Positions 8,399-15,979 of a DNA stretch of 64,000 bases are shown here, in pieces. This stretch comes from Antrihabitans stalagmiti. GTDB lineage: Bacteria > Actinomycetota > Actinomycetes > Mycobacteriales > Mycobacteriaceae. The DNA is taken from the NCBI RefSeq assembly GCF_016482825.1, contig NZ_JAEMNV010000002.1, positions 124,001 to 188,000 on the forward strand, given 5' to 3'. Each line of letters begins with the position of its first letter. The stretch's first letter is position 1. A model generated the notes under the pieces. It saw only the letters and a list, made by a program, of their open reading frames with translations. It was not told where the DNA came from and searched no databases. A program made the translations under genes and the position numbers.

Positions 8399-9013
8399 GT
8401 GGCAGCGACGACTATGACACGCGACCGCATCCTCGATGCGGCGATGGAACTGTTCAGCGAGAACAGCTTTCGAGGCACGTCCATCACCCAGATCGAGACC
8501 GCTGCGGGCCTGACGCCAGGTGCAGGTGGGATCTATCACCACTTCCGCACGAAGGAATCGATCCTCGAGGCCGGTCTCGAACGCCACCTCGACCGCGTCA
8601 ACGCGGTCCGCGATATCACGCAGTTGATGTCCGGATTGGGTGACCTGCGAGTCGCGCTCACCTTGCTCGCAAAGTACGTGTTGACCGAACTCGACAACGA
8701 AGAAACCCTGCTGCGCATTCTCGCGACCGACACGCGGACACGACCACACCTACTCGACGGTGCGGTCCACAACATGGTCCGCAGAATCTATTCGGGATTC
8801 GCTTCGTGGCTTGCCGACGAAGCAGACATCAGTGCCGATCGGGCAACCGACATCACCTCCGTCGGCCTCGGGGCCTTGCTGTCGGCACGGTTGGTACCGC
8901 TGCTGTTCGGGCTGGCACCACACGACGTCGGGGACGAACAATTCGTCAAAACCTGGGTAGACATGATGCTGCGGAGTGTCGAGGGCACCACCGGCGGCGC
9001 ACCGGCTCGCTGA
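8399..9013 (+). CDS. TetR-family transcriptional regulator
   Basis: A 204-residue TetR regulator. The N-terminal helix-turn-helix is clear (ILDAAMELFSENSFRGTSITQIETAAGLTPGAGGIYHHF in register with the family); the helical C-terminal half is the ligand domain. The GTG at 8399 sits about 6 nt downstream of the proposed -10, so the message may be leaderless; ATG 8414 is the alternative. It is divergent from the UbiB-P450 pair, with duplicated operators between them, which makes that operon its likely target. The gene ends before a strong terminator shared with the convergent exporter. Confidence 0.92.
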   Translation: MAATTMTRDRILDAAMELFSENSFRGTSITQIETAAGLTPGAGGIYHHFRTKESILEAGLERHLDRVNAVRDITQLMSGLGDLRVALTLLAKYVLTELDNEETLLRILATDTRTRPHLLDGAVHNMVRRIYSGFASWLADEADISADRATDITSVGLGALLSARLVPLLFGLAPHDVGDEQFVKTWVDMMLRSVEGTTGGAPAR

Positions 9014-9037
9014 AAACCGCGCTGCGCGAACAGAAGC

Positions 9038-9067
9038 GGCCCCCACGACCGGGTGGTCATGGGGGCC
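9038..9067. terminator. Bidirectional hairpin terminator
   Basis: GGCCCCCACGACC (9038-9050) and GGTCATGGGGGCC (9055-9067) form a 13-bp stem with one mismatch and a GGGT loop, placed between the convergent TetR (ends 9013) and MFS (ends 9108) genes. A tandem GTGCAGGTGCTA pair (9076-9087 and 9091-9102) follows. Confidence 0.7.
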
Positions 9068-9107
9068 GGCAGACTGTGCAGGTGCTAACCGTGCAGGTGC
9101 TACCGAG

Positions 9108-10619
9108 TCAGTGCGCGATCACCGGTTCGCCTTCGCTCGGCTCTGGAACGCCGTTGGGCAGCAACACCGCCGTCAGGACCGCTCCACCGAGGAAGATGAA
9201 CGTCGCCCACCAGAAGGTCGCCGAGTAGCTCGACACCGCGGCCTGCATAGCAGTCAACTCGTTCACCGCCTTGCCCGAAGCGAAGCTCGCGGCCGCCGAT
9301 GCTGCGATCGTGCTGAGCAGCGCGGTACCGATCGAGCCACCGACCTGCTGGCTGGTGTTGACCATGGCCGACGCGACACCCGCATCTTCGTGAGCGAGAG
9401 CCGACGTCGCACCCTGGAAAGCCGTCGCCATCGACGCACCCAAACCGAGGCCCATCAGGACCAAGCCGGGGAGGATGTGCAGCGCGTAGCTGCTGTCGAC
9501 CTCGATCTGCGTGAGCAGACCCATGCCGAGCGCACCGATGAGCAGCCCGGCCGTCATCAGGACCCGAGCGCCGAAACGAGGCAGTAGGGCCTGCGACGAC
9601 GTGACCGACGACGCGATCATCGCGGCGACCATCGGGAGGAAGGCGACGCCGGTCATGATCGGAGTGAAGCCGAGAATCAGCTGCATGTAGTAGGTCAGGA
9701 ACAGGAACACCGCGAACATGCCTGCGCCGACGATGAATACAGCGAGGTAGGAAGCGCCGCGAGTGCGGTCCAAGACAATTCGCAACGGCAGCAGCGGATT
9801 CGCAACACGGCTCTGCAGGTAAACGAACGCCGCTAGCAGTACGGTGCCCGCGCCGAGCCAGCTGATTGTCGACGAGTCGCCCCAGCCCTGCGACTCGGCC
9901 TGCGAGAAGCCGTAGACGATGCTGAAGAGTGCGGCCGTCACGGTCAGTGTGCCCGGGATGTCGAGCTTGGGCCGGTCGGTCGTGACGTGCTTGGCAAGCA
10001 GAAGTGCGGCACCGACGATTGCGACGGCAGCGAAGATCAGGTTGACGTACATCGCCCAGCGCCAAGATGCCCACTCGGTGAGCATGCCGCCGAGCAGCAA
10101 GCCGATAGCGCCGCCTGCGCCTGCGATGGCACCGAAGACACCGAACGCCTTCGCGCGTTCCTTGGGTTCGGTGAACGTCACGGTGAGTAGCGACAATGCT
10201 GCAGGTGCGAGCAACGCACCGAAGACGCCCTGGCCGGCGCGGGCTGCGACGAGCATTTCGAAACTGGTTGCTGCGCCACCAACTGCGGAGGCGATGGCGA
10301 AACCGCTCAGTCCGATGAGGAACGTCGTGCGGCGACCGAAGAGGTCACTGAGCCGGCCACCGAGTAGCAGCAGGCTGCCGAACGCGAGTGCGTATGCGGT
10401 CACCACCCACTGGCGATCGGCGTCGGAGAATTCGAGCGAACGCTGGGCTGCCGGGAGCGCGATGTTCACCACGGTCGCGTCGAGCACGACCATCAATTGC
10501 GAGAGCGCGAGAACACCGAGAATCCACCACCTTGCAGCGTGCGATCCCCGTCCGCGAGCCTGTGGTGCGGCGACATCGGCGTCGGCCGGCTCCAGGGGTT
10601 CGATTGTGCTGGTTGTCAT
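9108..10619 (-). CDS. EmrB/QacA-type MFS exporter (14 TM)
   Basis: About 503 residues with 14 predicted membrane helices. DHA2 family marks are LDATVVNIALPAAQ in helix 1, GGRLSDLFGRR in the loop between helices 2 and 3, and the antiporter motif region APAALSLLTVTF. Members expel drugs, dyes or biosynthetic products by proton antiport. The ATG at 10619 follows GAGGGGATCC. The GTG at 10658 is rejected because it would place coding sequence over one of two operator copies. The divergent TetR gene at 10731 is the obvious local repressor. The substrate is unknown. Confidence 0.91.
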   Translation of the reverse strand: MTTSTIEPLEPADADVAAPQARGRGSHAARWWILGVLALSQLMVVLDATVVNIALPAAQRSLEFSDADRQWVVTAYALAFGSLLLLGGRLSDLFGRRTTFLIGLSGFAIASAVGGAATSFEMLVAARAGQGVFGALLAPAALSLLTVTFTEPKERAKAFGVFGAIAGAGGAIGLLLGGMLTEWASWRWAMYVNLIFAAVAIVGAALLLAKHVTTDRPKLDIPGTLTVTAALFSIVYGFSQAESQGWGDSSTISWLGAGTVLLAAFVYLQSRVANPLLPLRIVLDRTRGASYLAVFIVGAGMFAVFLFLTYYMQLILGFTPIMTGVAFLPMVAAMIASSVTSSQALLPRFGARVLMTAGLLIGALGMGLLTQIEVDSSYALHILPGLVLMGLGLGASMATAFQGATSALAHEDAGVASAMVNTSQQVGGSIGTALLSTIAASAAASFASGKAVNELTAMQAAVSSYSATFWWATFIFLGGAVLTAVLLPNGVPEPSEGEPVIAH

Positions 10620-10640
10620 GGATCCCCTCGAATCACTAGA

Positions 10641-10703
10641 TGGAGGTCGTTCCTCCACTTACTCGAAACAACGTAACACGTAACGGAGGCGATGTCTCCA
10701 CTT
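10641..10703. promoter_or_regulatory. Duplicated TetR operator between exporter and regulator
   Basis: Two same-direction copies of one motif: GGAGGTCGTTCCTCC (10642-10656) and GGAGGCGATGTCTCC (10685-10699), each an inverted repeat and each followed by ACTTAYT, 43 bp apart (about four helical turns). TAAGAT (10719-10724) just downstream is a good -10 for the regulator. The arrangement fits cooperative binding of TetR dimers that represses both genes. Confidence 0.7.
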
Positions 10704-10730
10704 ATTTCGGAAACTTGCTAAGATGGGGAT

Positions 10731-11414
10731 GTGAACACCATCACCACGAAGGCACCCGCGGCTCCGGCTACCCGCCCGCTACGCGCGGATGCCGCACGCA
10801 ATCAGCAGCGAATTCTGGAAGCCGCGCGCGAACTCTTCGCCACGCGTGGTCTCGAAATCACGCTGGACGACGTCGCCGAACACGCAGGCGTAGGGGTCGG
10901 CACCGTCTACCGACGGTTCAGCAACAAGCAGGACCTCATCGCAGGCGTCTTCGAGAAGCATGTCGACGACATGGCGGGTCAGGCCGAGCTCGCACTCGAC
11001 AATCCCGACCCGTGGCAGGGCCTCGTGCAGTTCTTCGAATACATGTGCCGCCACATGGCCGAGAATCGTGGTCTCGGTGAGGTTCTCATGACCCTCGACG
11101 GTCAACAGACTCGGTTCGCGTGCGTGCGGGAGCGGATGGAACCCGCGGTGACGAAGGTGATCGATCGCGCCCGTGACGCCGGCGAACTGCGCCCCGACGC
11201 GGAGGCGCAGGACTTTTTCGCCACGATTCACATGGTCGACTGGATCGCCGATTTCGCCAGAACCGTCCATCCCGAAGTGTGGCGACGCTACTTCTCGATC
11301 ATGCTCGACGGCCTGCGAGCCGACTCTCGACCGCGGCAGCCACTGACCGTCGGACCGATGACCTTCGAGCAGGTTCACGAAGCGAAGTCGGCCTGCTTCG
11401 GCCGTCGGCGCTGA
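10731..11414 (+). CDS. TetR-family regulator of the adjacent MFS exporter
   Basis: A 227-residue TetR regulator with a typical N-terminal helix-turn-helix (LEITLDDVAEHAGVGVGTVY then RRFSNKQDL) and a C-terminal domain of the TetR_C kind common beside efflux pumps. The GTG at 10731 lies 6 nt after TAAGAT with no ribosome-binding site, so the transcript is probably leaderless. It is divergent from the QacA-type exporter across duplicated operators; drug-induced derepression of the pump is the likely logic (inference). Confidence 0.93.
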   Translation: MNTITTKAPAAPATRPLRADAARNQQRILEAARELFATRGLEITLDDVAEHAGVGVGTVYRRFSNKQDLIAGVFEKHVDDMAGQAELALDNPDPWQGLVQFFEYMCRHMAENRGLGEVLMTLDGQQTRFACVRERMEPAVTKVIDRARDAGELRPDAEAQDFFATIHMVDWIADFARTVHPEVWRRYFSIMLDGLRADSRPRQPLTVGPMTFEQVHEAKSACFGRRR

Positions 11415-11463
11415 CCTACCGTTAGTCGTCAGCTACCCGGTTTCAGCGCTACTATCGGAGCGC

Positions 11464-11521
11464 AGTTGGTCTCGCGACCACTAGAGACCGACTGGGCTGG
11501 CGACCAACGTCGTTCGCCAGC
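11464..11521. terminator. Two adjacent hairpins between convergent genes
   Basis: AGTTGGTCTC / GAGACCGACT (11464-11473, 11484-11493; one mismatch) and GCTGGCGA / TCGCCAGC (11496-11503, 11514-11521; perfect) lie between the TetR gene ending at 11414 and the MFS gene ending at 11543. Probable bidirectional termination; no long U-tract is present. Confidence 0.5.
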
Positions 11522-11542
11522 CGCACCCTGATCTCGCGTTGG

Positions 11543-12739
11543 CTAACGCGTCGGTTCGGCAGTTTCGACCTCGGTATCCGAACTGAAATACGGAACGATT
11601 CCCCGCACGAGCGGCACCGCGAGCAAAGCGGCGATTCCAGCGACGAGAAACGCCGAACCCGGGTGGTCGACAAGCAGTCCGACCGTTGCCGCGACTACCA
11701 GTCCGCCGAGATTTCCGGACATCCAAATCAATCCAGCAGCCGTACCCTCCGCTTCGCCCGACCACCTCTCGGTCATCGCCAAAACGATCGGCAGCGCGGG
11801 CAACAACAGCAGACCGATCAGGGTCAGACTGCCGTAGGCCACGATCGCGCCGGGGGCAACCGCCAACGCAAGGCAGCCCAGAAACGCTGTAATAGCGCCG
11901 AGCACAAGCATTTTCAGCTCCCAGCCGTGTCGGGCAGCCACGATCGGCAGCACGGCACAGCCGACGACTCCGGCAAGGACATTGAGCAAAAGGATGATGC
12001 TCGCGGTCCCCGAATCCACACCTGCGGGTTCCAACAGCGCTTGAGCGAACGTCGTCAATGCGACGAAGGTCCCGAACGGAAAGAAGACCAGCGCACACAG
12101 CCGCCGGATGAAGTCGTCGTTCCAGGCGATCCGAAGAGCGGCGAGACCCGCAGGCGGACGCCGGTGCGAGAAGGCGAACGGCGTTCGTAGCGCGACGACG
12201 AGCACTACGGCTGCGATGCCAGATAATGCAGCGCCGATTGCAATGAGGGCGCCGAGTTGCTCGGCATCGGTGAAAACCGCGCCGAGCAGGAAGGCGATGA
12301 TCATCCCGGCGAACGTGCTCGCCGAACCGATCGCGATGCCGGCGGGACGATCCTCCTCCGCGAGATAACGTCCGGTGATTCCGGTGATTGCGTTGAGAAC
12401 CAGAGGCTGCGCGATCGCAATGACGATCTGTCCGGTCAACACCCAGACGAAGTCGTCGCCGATCAACCGCAGCAGCCCGCCGACCGCGGTGAGCACCGCA
12501 CCCGCTGCCAAAGCCTGCGTGAACCACCGATCGAGCAGCAAGCCGGCCGGGATCGCCAAAACAACGTAGAACAGCGGAAACACGTTGGTCAGCCAGCCGA
12601 TCGCCGACTCGGAGACGCCGTAGTGCTCGGCAGCAACGGTCGTCACCGGGGCGAAACTGAGCCACAGCACCTGCGTGGCTGCTCCGACCATCGCAAACGC
12701 GGCGACGATCGGCCAGCGGCTCACGTGTGTTTGCATCAT
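11543..12739 (-). CDS. MFS transporter
   Basis: A 398-residue, twelve-helix major facilitator. It has PAGLLLDRWFTQ in the helix 2-3 loop and TGRYLAEEDRPAG after helix 4; the overall pattern recalls the FLVCR/CynX-like branch, but I cannot name a substrate. The ATG (12739) overlaps the LysR stop codon in ATGA, so the transporter is coupled to the LysR gene and probably belongs to the same lipid- or sugar-acid-related locus as the divergent oxidase operon. Confidence 0.85.
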   Translation of the reverse strand: MMQTHVSRWPIVAAFAMVGAATQVLWLSFAPVTTVAAEHYGVSESAIGWLTNVFPLFYVVLAIPAGLLLDRWFTQALAAGAVLTAVGGLLRLIGDDFVWVLTGQIVIAIAQPLVLNAITGITGRYLAEEDRPAGIAIGSASTFAGMIIAFLLGAVFTDAEQLGALIAIGAALSGIAAVVLVVALRTPFAFSHRRPPAGLAALRIAWNDDFIRRLCALVFFPFGTFVALTTFAQALLEPAGVDSGTASIILLLNVLAGVVGCAVLPIVAARHGWELKMLVLGAITAFLGCLALAVAPGAIVAYGSLTLIGLLLLPALPIVLAMTERWSGEAEGTAAGLIWMSGNLGGLVVAATVGLLVDHPGSAFLVAGIAALLAVPLVRGIVPYFSSDTEVETAEPTR

Positions 12740-13695
12740 CGAATTCGGGCTCTTTCCTCCGGGTCCACCGCCTCGAACGGGTGCTCGATCAGGGACACGA
12801 TGTCGGTTTCGCGATCACAGACGTCGAGGGCAACCTGCACGAACCGATCGACAAGAACCGAACGCCGACCACCAGGCCAGCCGAGCGCGACCACCGAACC
12901 CTCGAACCCGTCGATCGGAACGTAGCGGACCCCGCTGTGCGGAGTGTGCCTGGCCGCCCCCGCCACCATCACGCTGCACCCGACGCCTGCCGAGACAACG
13001 GCAATTTCCTCTGTGTGCGAGTTGGTGAACGAGGCAATCTTTGCGCGTTTTTCGCCGCGATGCGCGTCGAGCGTCCAAAACCGTTGCCACACATCATCTG
13101 CCGTGCGCGCAACAACCATGGGTTCGTCCAGCACTTCATCGACGGCGACCGACTTCCGACCGGCAAGTCGATGCGCGCTCGGCAGCGCAAGGACACATGG
13201 CTCGACGAACAGCGGCACAATATCGATATCCGTGACACCGGTCGGCAATCTGAGGAATGCCAAGTCGGAGGTGCCGTCACCGAGCCCGACAGCCGGGTCG
13301 TTGAATCCGAACTCGCGAAGTTCGACGCGGACATCGGGATAGTTTTCGGCGAACTGCTCGAGGATCGGCGCAGTCAGTTCGAGCGCTGCTCCGACGAGGA
13401 ACCCCAGACGCAGGACACCTGACTCGCCCAGTGCAGCTCGACGGGTCGCCTCGACGCCCGCGTCCAGTGTTGCGAGCATCTCGCGCGCGGTTTCGAGGAA
13501 CAGCTCGCCCGCCGGCGTCAGTTCGACGGAACGCGTTGTGCGCCTGAGCAGCTGAGCACCGAGATCGTCTTCGAGTTCCCTGATCTGTTTCGACAGGGCT
13601 TGTTGCGCAACGAACAACCGCGCGGCAGCACGGCTGAAATGCAACTCCTCGGCCACGGCAACGAAGTATCGCAGCCTCCTGCTCGACACATCCAC
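12736..13695 (-). CDS. LysR-family transcriptional regulator
   Basis: About 319 residues with a classic LysR N-terminus (SSRRLRYFVAVAEELHFSRA, then the helix-turn-helix LFVAQQALSKQIRELEDDLG) and a substrate-binding-protein-like effector domain (from about residue 90). The GTG at 13695 is chosen over the 13734 GTG because TACAAT (13709-13704) lies 8 nt upstream of it; GTG 13689 is also possible. It is divergent from the lactone oxidase/SDR/ceramidase operon and coupled to an MFS gene. As for most LysR regulators, the divergent operon is the likely target. Confidence 0.92.
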   Translation of the reverse strand: MDVSSRRLRYFVAVAEELHFSRAAARLFVAQQALSKQIRELEDDLGAQLLRRTTRSVELTPAGELFLETAREMLATLDAGVEATRRAALGESGVLRLGFLVGAALELTAPILEQFAENYPDVRVELREFGFNDPAVGLGDGTSDLAFLRLPTGVTDIDIVPLFVEPCVLALPSAHRLAGRKSVAVDEVLDEPMVVARTADDVWQRFWTLDAHRGEKRAKIASFTNSHTEEIAVVSAGVGCSVMVAGAARHTPHSGVRYVPIDGFEGSVVALGWPGGRRSVLVDRFVQVALDVCDRETDIVSLIEHPFEAVDPEERARIR

Positions 13696-13708
13696 AATCA
13701 AAAATTGT
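13694..13708. promoter_or_regulatory. LysR-type box (ACAAT-N5-ATTGT)
   Basis: The perfect 5-bp inverted repeat ACAAT-CAAAA-ATTGT matches the T-N11-A form of LysR boxes. It overlaps the leftward -10 (TACAAT) and the lysR start, which fits autorepression. The rightward operon begins about 85 nt away. Confidence 0.6.
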
Positions 13709-13793
13709 AAATCAGGTCGGAGCCGGTGTTTCACAACTCACCGATTCGAGAGGAGTGTTGGGCCCAGCACATCACGACCTCAGGAGTACCGAA

Positions 13794-15140
13794 GTGACCG
13801 CACCGACCGAAGCTCTGCCTTCCTCCTGGCACAACTGGAGTGGCCGACTGACCGCGCAGCCGTCTCGCGTCGTCGAGCCACGTGACTGTGCCGCGGTTGC
13901 GGCCGCAGTGAAGGATGCGGCCCGAGCAGGTCTACGGGTGAAGGCCGTCGGTTCAGGACACTCGTTCTCCGAGATCGCCGTGCCCGACGATGTATCCCTT
14001 CGACTCACGCACCTCGACGGGATCATCGATTGCGACGAATCCACCGGCATCGTCACGGTCGCCGCCGGCACTCCCCTGCATCGACTGAACAAAGCATTGG
14101 CCGAACGGGGACTGGCGCTCGAGAACATGGGCGACATCGATCGCCAAACCATCTCCGGCGCAACAGCAACCAGCACCCACGGCACCGGAGCCAAGTTCGG
14201 CAGCATCTCGACGCAGATCCGGCGGCTCGAAATCGTCCTAGCGGACGGATCGATCGTGACCTGCTCGCCCACCGAGCGACCAGATCTGTTCTCCGCTGCG
14301 CGAGTCAGTCTCGGCGCACTCGGAATAGTCACAGCGGTGACCCTGCAGTGTGTGCCTGCCTTCGCATTGCACGTCGTCGAGGAAACGATGTCCCTCGATC
14401 GTGCTGTCGAGGAACTGGATTCGTTCGTCGACGACAACGATCACTTCGAGTTCTTCTGGTTTCCGCACAGCCGTCTGGCCTCGACCCGTCGGACGACCCG
14501 GCTGCCAGCCAACGCGCACCTGCAGCCGATCAGCCAGCGCCGAAGCAAGTTCGACGACGACTTCCTCACCGACGTCGTATTCGAGCGACTGCTCCGTTTC
14601 GGTAGCCGATACCAGCGCACGATTCCGGCGATCACCCGCGTGGGCGCACGAGCACTCGGTGGCCGAGACTTCACCGACATGTCGCACAACGCGTTTGCCT
14701 CCAAACGCGACATTCGATTCAACGAGGGTGAATATGCCATCGCCCGCGAAGATGCCGACGACGTGCTGCGCGAGATCCGGCGTTGGACCGAGAGCCACGA
14801 CGAGAAGATCTCGTTTCCACTCGAGGTGAGGTTCGTTGCCGCAGATGACATTCCGCTTGCTCCCACCTACCAGCGGGACACCTGCTACATCGCGTTCCAT
14901 CAGTATCACCGGATGCAGTACGCCACGTATTTTGCTGCGCTGGAAGGAATCTTCGGTGCCGTCGGCGGCCGGCCGCACTGGGGAAAGATGCACAGCCTCA
15001 GCGCAGACGAACTACGCGGCCTCTACCCCGAATTCGACCGCTTCGTCGACCTGCGCGACGAGGTCGACCCCACAGGCATTTTTACCAACGCATACCTGAA
15101 CAGGACTCTTGGCGCACCAGCGAACGGCGCCCGACGGTGA
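13794..15140 (+). CDS. FAD-linked sugar-lactone oxidase (L-gulono/D-arabinono-1,4-lactone oxidase family)
   Basis: A 448-residue flavoprotein with an N-terminal FAD_binding_4 domain: VGSGHSF at 52-58, whose histidine (His56) is the usual covalent flavin site, then GATATSTHGTG. The C-terminal D-arabinono-lactone-oxidase domain ends with RPHWGKMHS and DPTGIFTNAYL. M. tuberculosis Rv1771, an L-gulono-1,4-lactone dehydrogenase, is the nearest protein I can recall, sharing these motifs. The GTG at 13794 follows AGGAG with 7-nt spacing; an upstream GTG at 13755 is less likely. It is first in a coupled operon (GTGA overlap with the SDR). Whether the substrate is a sugar lactone or something tied to the ceramidase is unknown. 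Confidence 0.87.
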   Translation: MTAPTEALPSSWHNWSGRLTAQPSRVVEPRDCAAVAAAVKDAARAGLRVKAVGSGHSFSEIAVPDDVSLRLTHLDGIIDCDESTGIVTVAAGTPLHRLNKALAERGLALENMGDIDRQTISGATATSTHGTGAKFGSISTQIRRLEIVLADGSIVTCSPTERPDLFSAARVSLGALGIVTAVTLQCVPAFALHVVEETMSLDRAVEELDSFVDDNDHFEFFWFPHSRLASTRRTTRLPANAHLQPISQRRSKFDDDFLTDVVFERLLRFGSRYQRTIPAITRVGARALGGRDFTDMSHNAFASKRDIRFNEGEYAIAREDADDVLREIRRWTESHDEKISFPLEVRFVAADDIPLAPTYQRDTCYIAFHQYHRMQYATYFAALEGIFGAVGGRPHWGKMHSLSADELRGLYPEFDRFVDLRDEVDPTGIFTNAYLNRTLGAPANGARR

Positions 15141-15979
15141 CGCGAATCGCCGGCGCTCATGCAGTCATCACGGGAGGATCGAGCGGCATCGGGTTCGCCA
15201 CCGCGGCGATGTTGGCCCGCCGCGGCGCGACGGTCTCGCTACTGGCCCGCGGCGTCGAACGACTCGAAGAGGCCGCGTCCACCATCCGGAGCGACGGCGG
15301 CACGGTGCACACCGCCGCGGCTGATGTCTCGAAACGTGAATCTCTCGAATATGCACTTGGTCAACTGGTTTCCGCCGCCGGCCACTGCGACATCCTCATC
15401 ACCTCGGCCGGGGTCGCACGACCGGGACGATTCCTCGAACTGGACGACGCTGTGTACTCCCAGATGATGGACGTCGACTACTTCGGCACACTCCACGCGA
15501 TTCGCGCGGTCGCTCCCGAGATGGTCGAACGAAAGCGCGGCTCCATCGTCGCAATCTCCTCCATGGCAGGCATTTTCGGCATCTACGGCTACACCGCATA
15601 CAGTCCGGCAAAGTTTGCGGTCCGCGGTTTGATGGAGGCGCTACGCGACGAGATGCGACCCCATGGTGTGCACGTGGGGTGCGTATTTCCCCCAGACGTC
15701 GACACTCCCCAGCTAGCCGACGAGAACAGATACAAGCCAGCCGAGAGGGCCGCGATAAGCGGGACGATTTCAGCATTGAGTCCCGAGCTGGTGGCGGCAA
15801 AGATCGTGAACGGCATCGAGAAGAAGCGATTTGCCATCTACGCGGACCGCACGAGTTCGACACTGGCCTCGTTGGGCAGTATCGCAGCACCTGTGCTGCG
15901 GCGCTATGCAGATCACAAAGTCGACTCGGTCAGGCCCGCTGGCGGCAGGATGCAGTCCTTCGCGAAAGGTAAGCAGTGA
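15137..15979 (+). CDS. SDR oxidoreductase resembling 3-ketodihydrosphingosine reductase
   Basis: A 280-residue classical short-chain dehydrogenase: TGGSSGIG (12-19) for NADP(H), Ser142 and the Tyr155/Lys159 pair in YSPAK. After the active site, FPPDVDTPQL and ENRYKP (about 184-201) resemble the signature of 3-ketosphinganine reductases (FPPDxDTPxxxxEN). That enzyme class reduces ketosphinganine to dihydrosphingosine. The GTG overlaps the stop of the oxidase gene and the stop overlaps the ceramidase start (both GTGA), so the three are translated as a unit. The sphingoid role is inferred from the motif and the ceramidase next door; other long-chain ketones are possible. Confidence 0.75.
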   Translation: MTRIAGAHAVITGGSSGIGFATAAMLARRGATVSLLARGVERLEEAASTIRSDGGTVHTAAADVSKRESLEYALGQLVSAAGHCDILITSAGVARPGRFLELDDAVYSQMMDVDYFGTLHAIRAVAPEMVERKRGSIVAISSMAGIFGIYGYTAYSPAKFAVRGLMEALRDEMRPHGVHVGCVFPPDVDTPQLADENRYKPAERAAISGTISALSPELVAAKIVNGIEKKRFAIYADRTSSTLASLGSIAAPVLRRYADHKVDSVRPAGGRMQSFAKGKQ

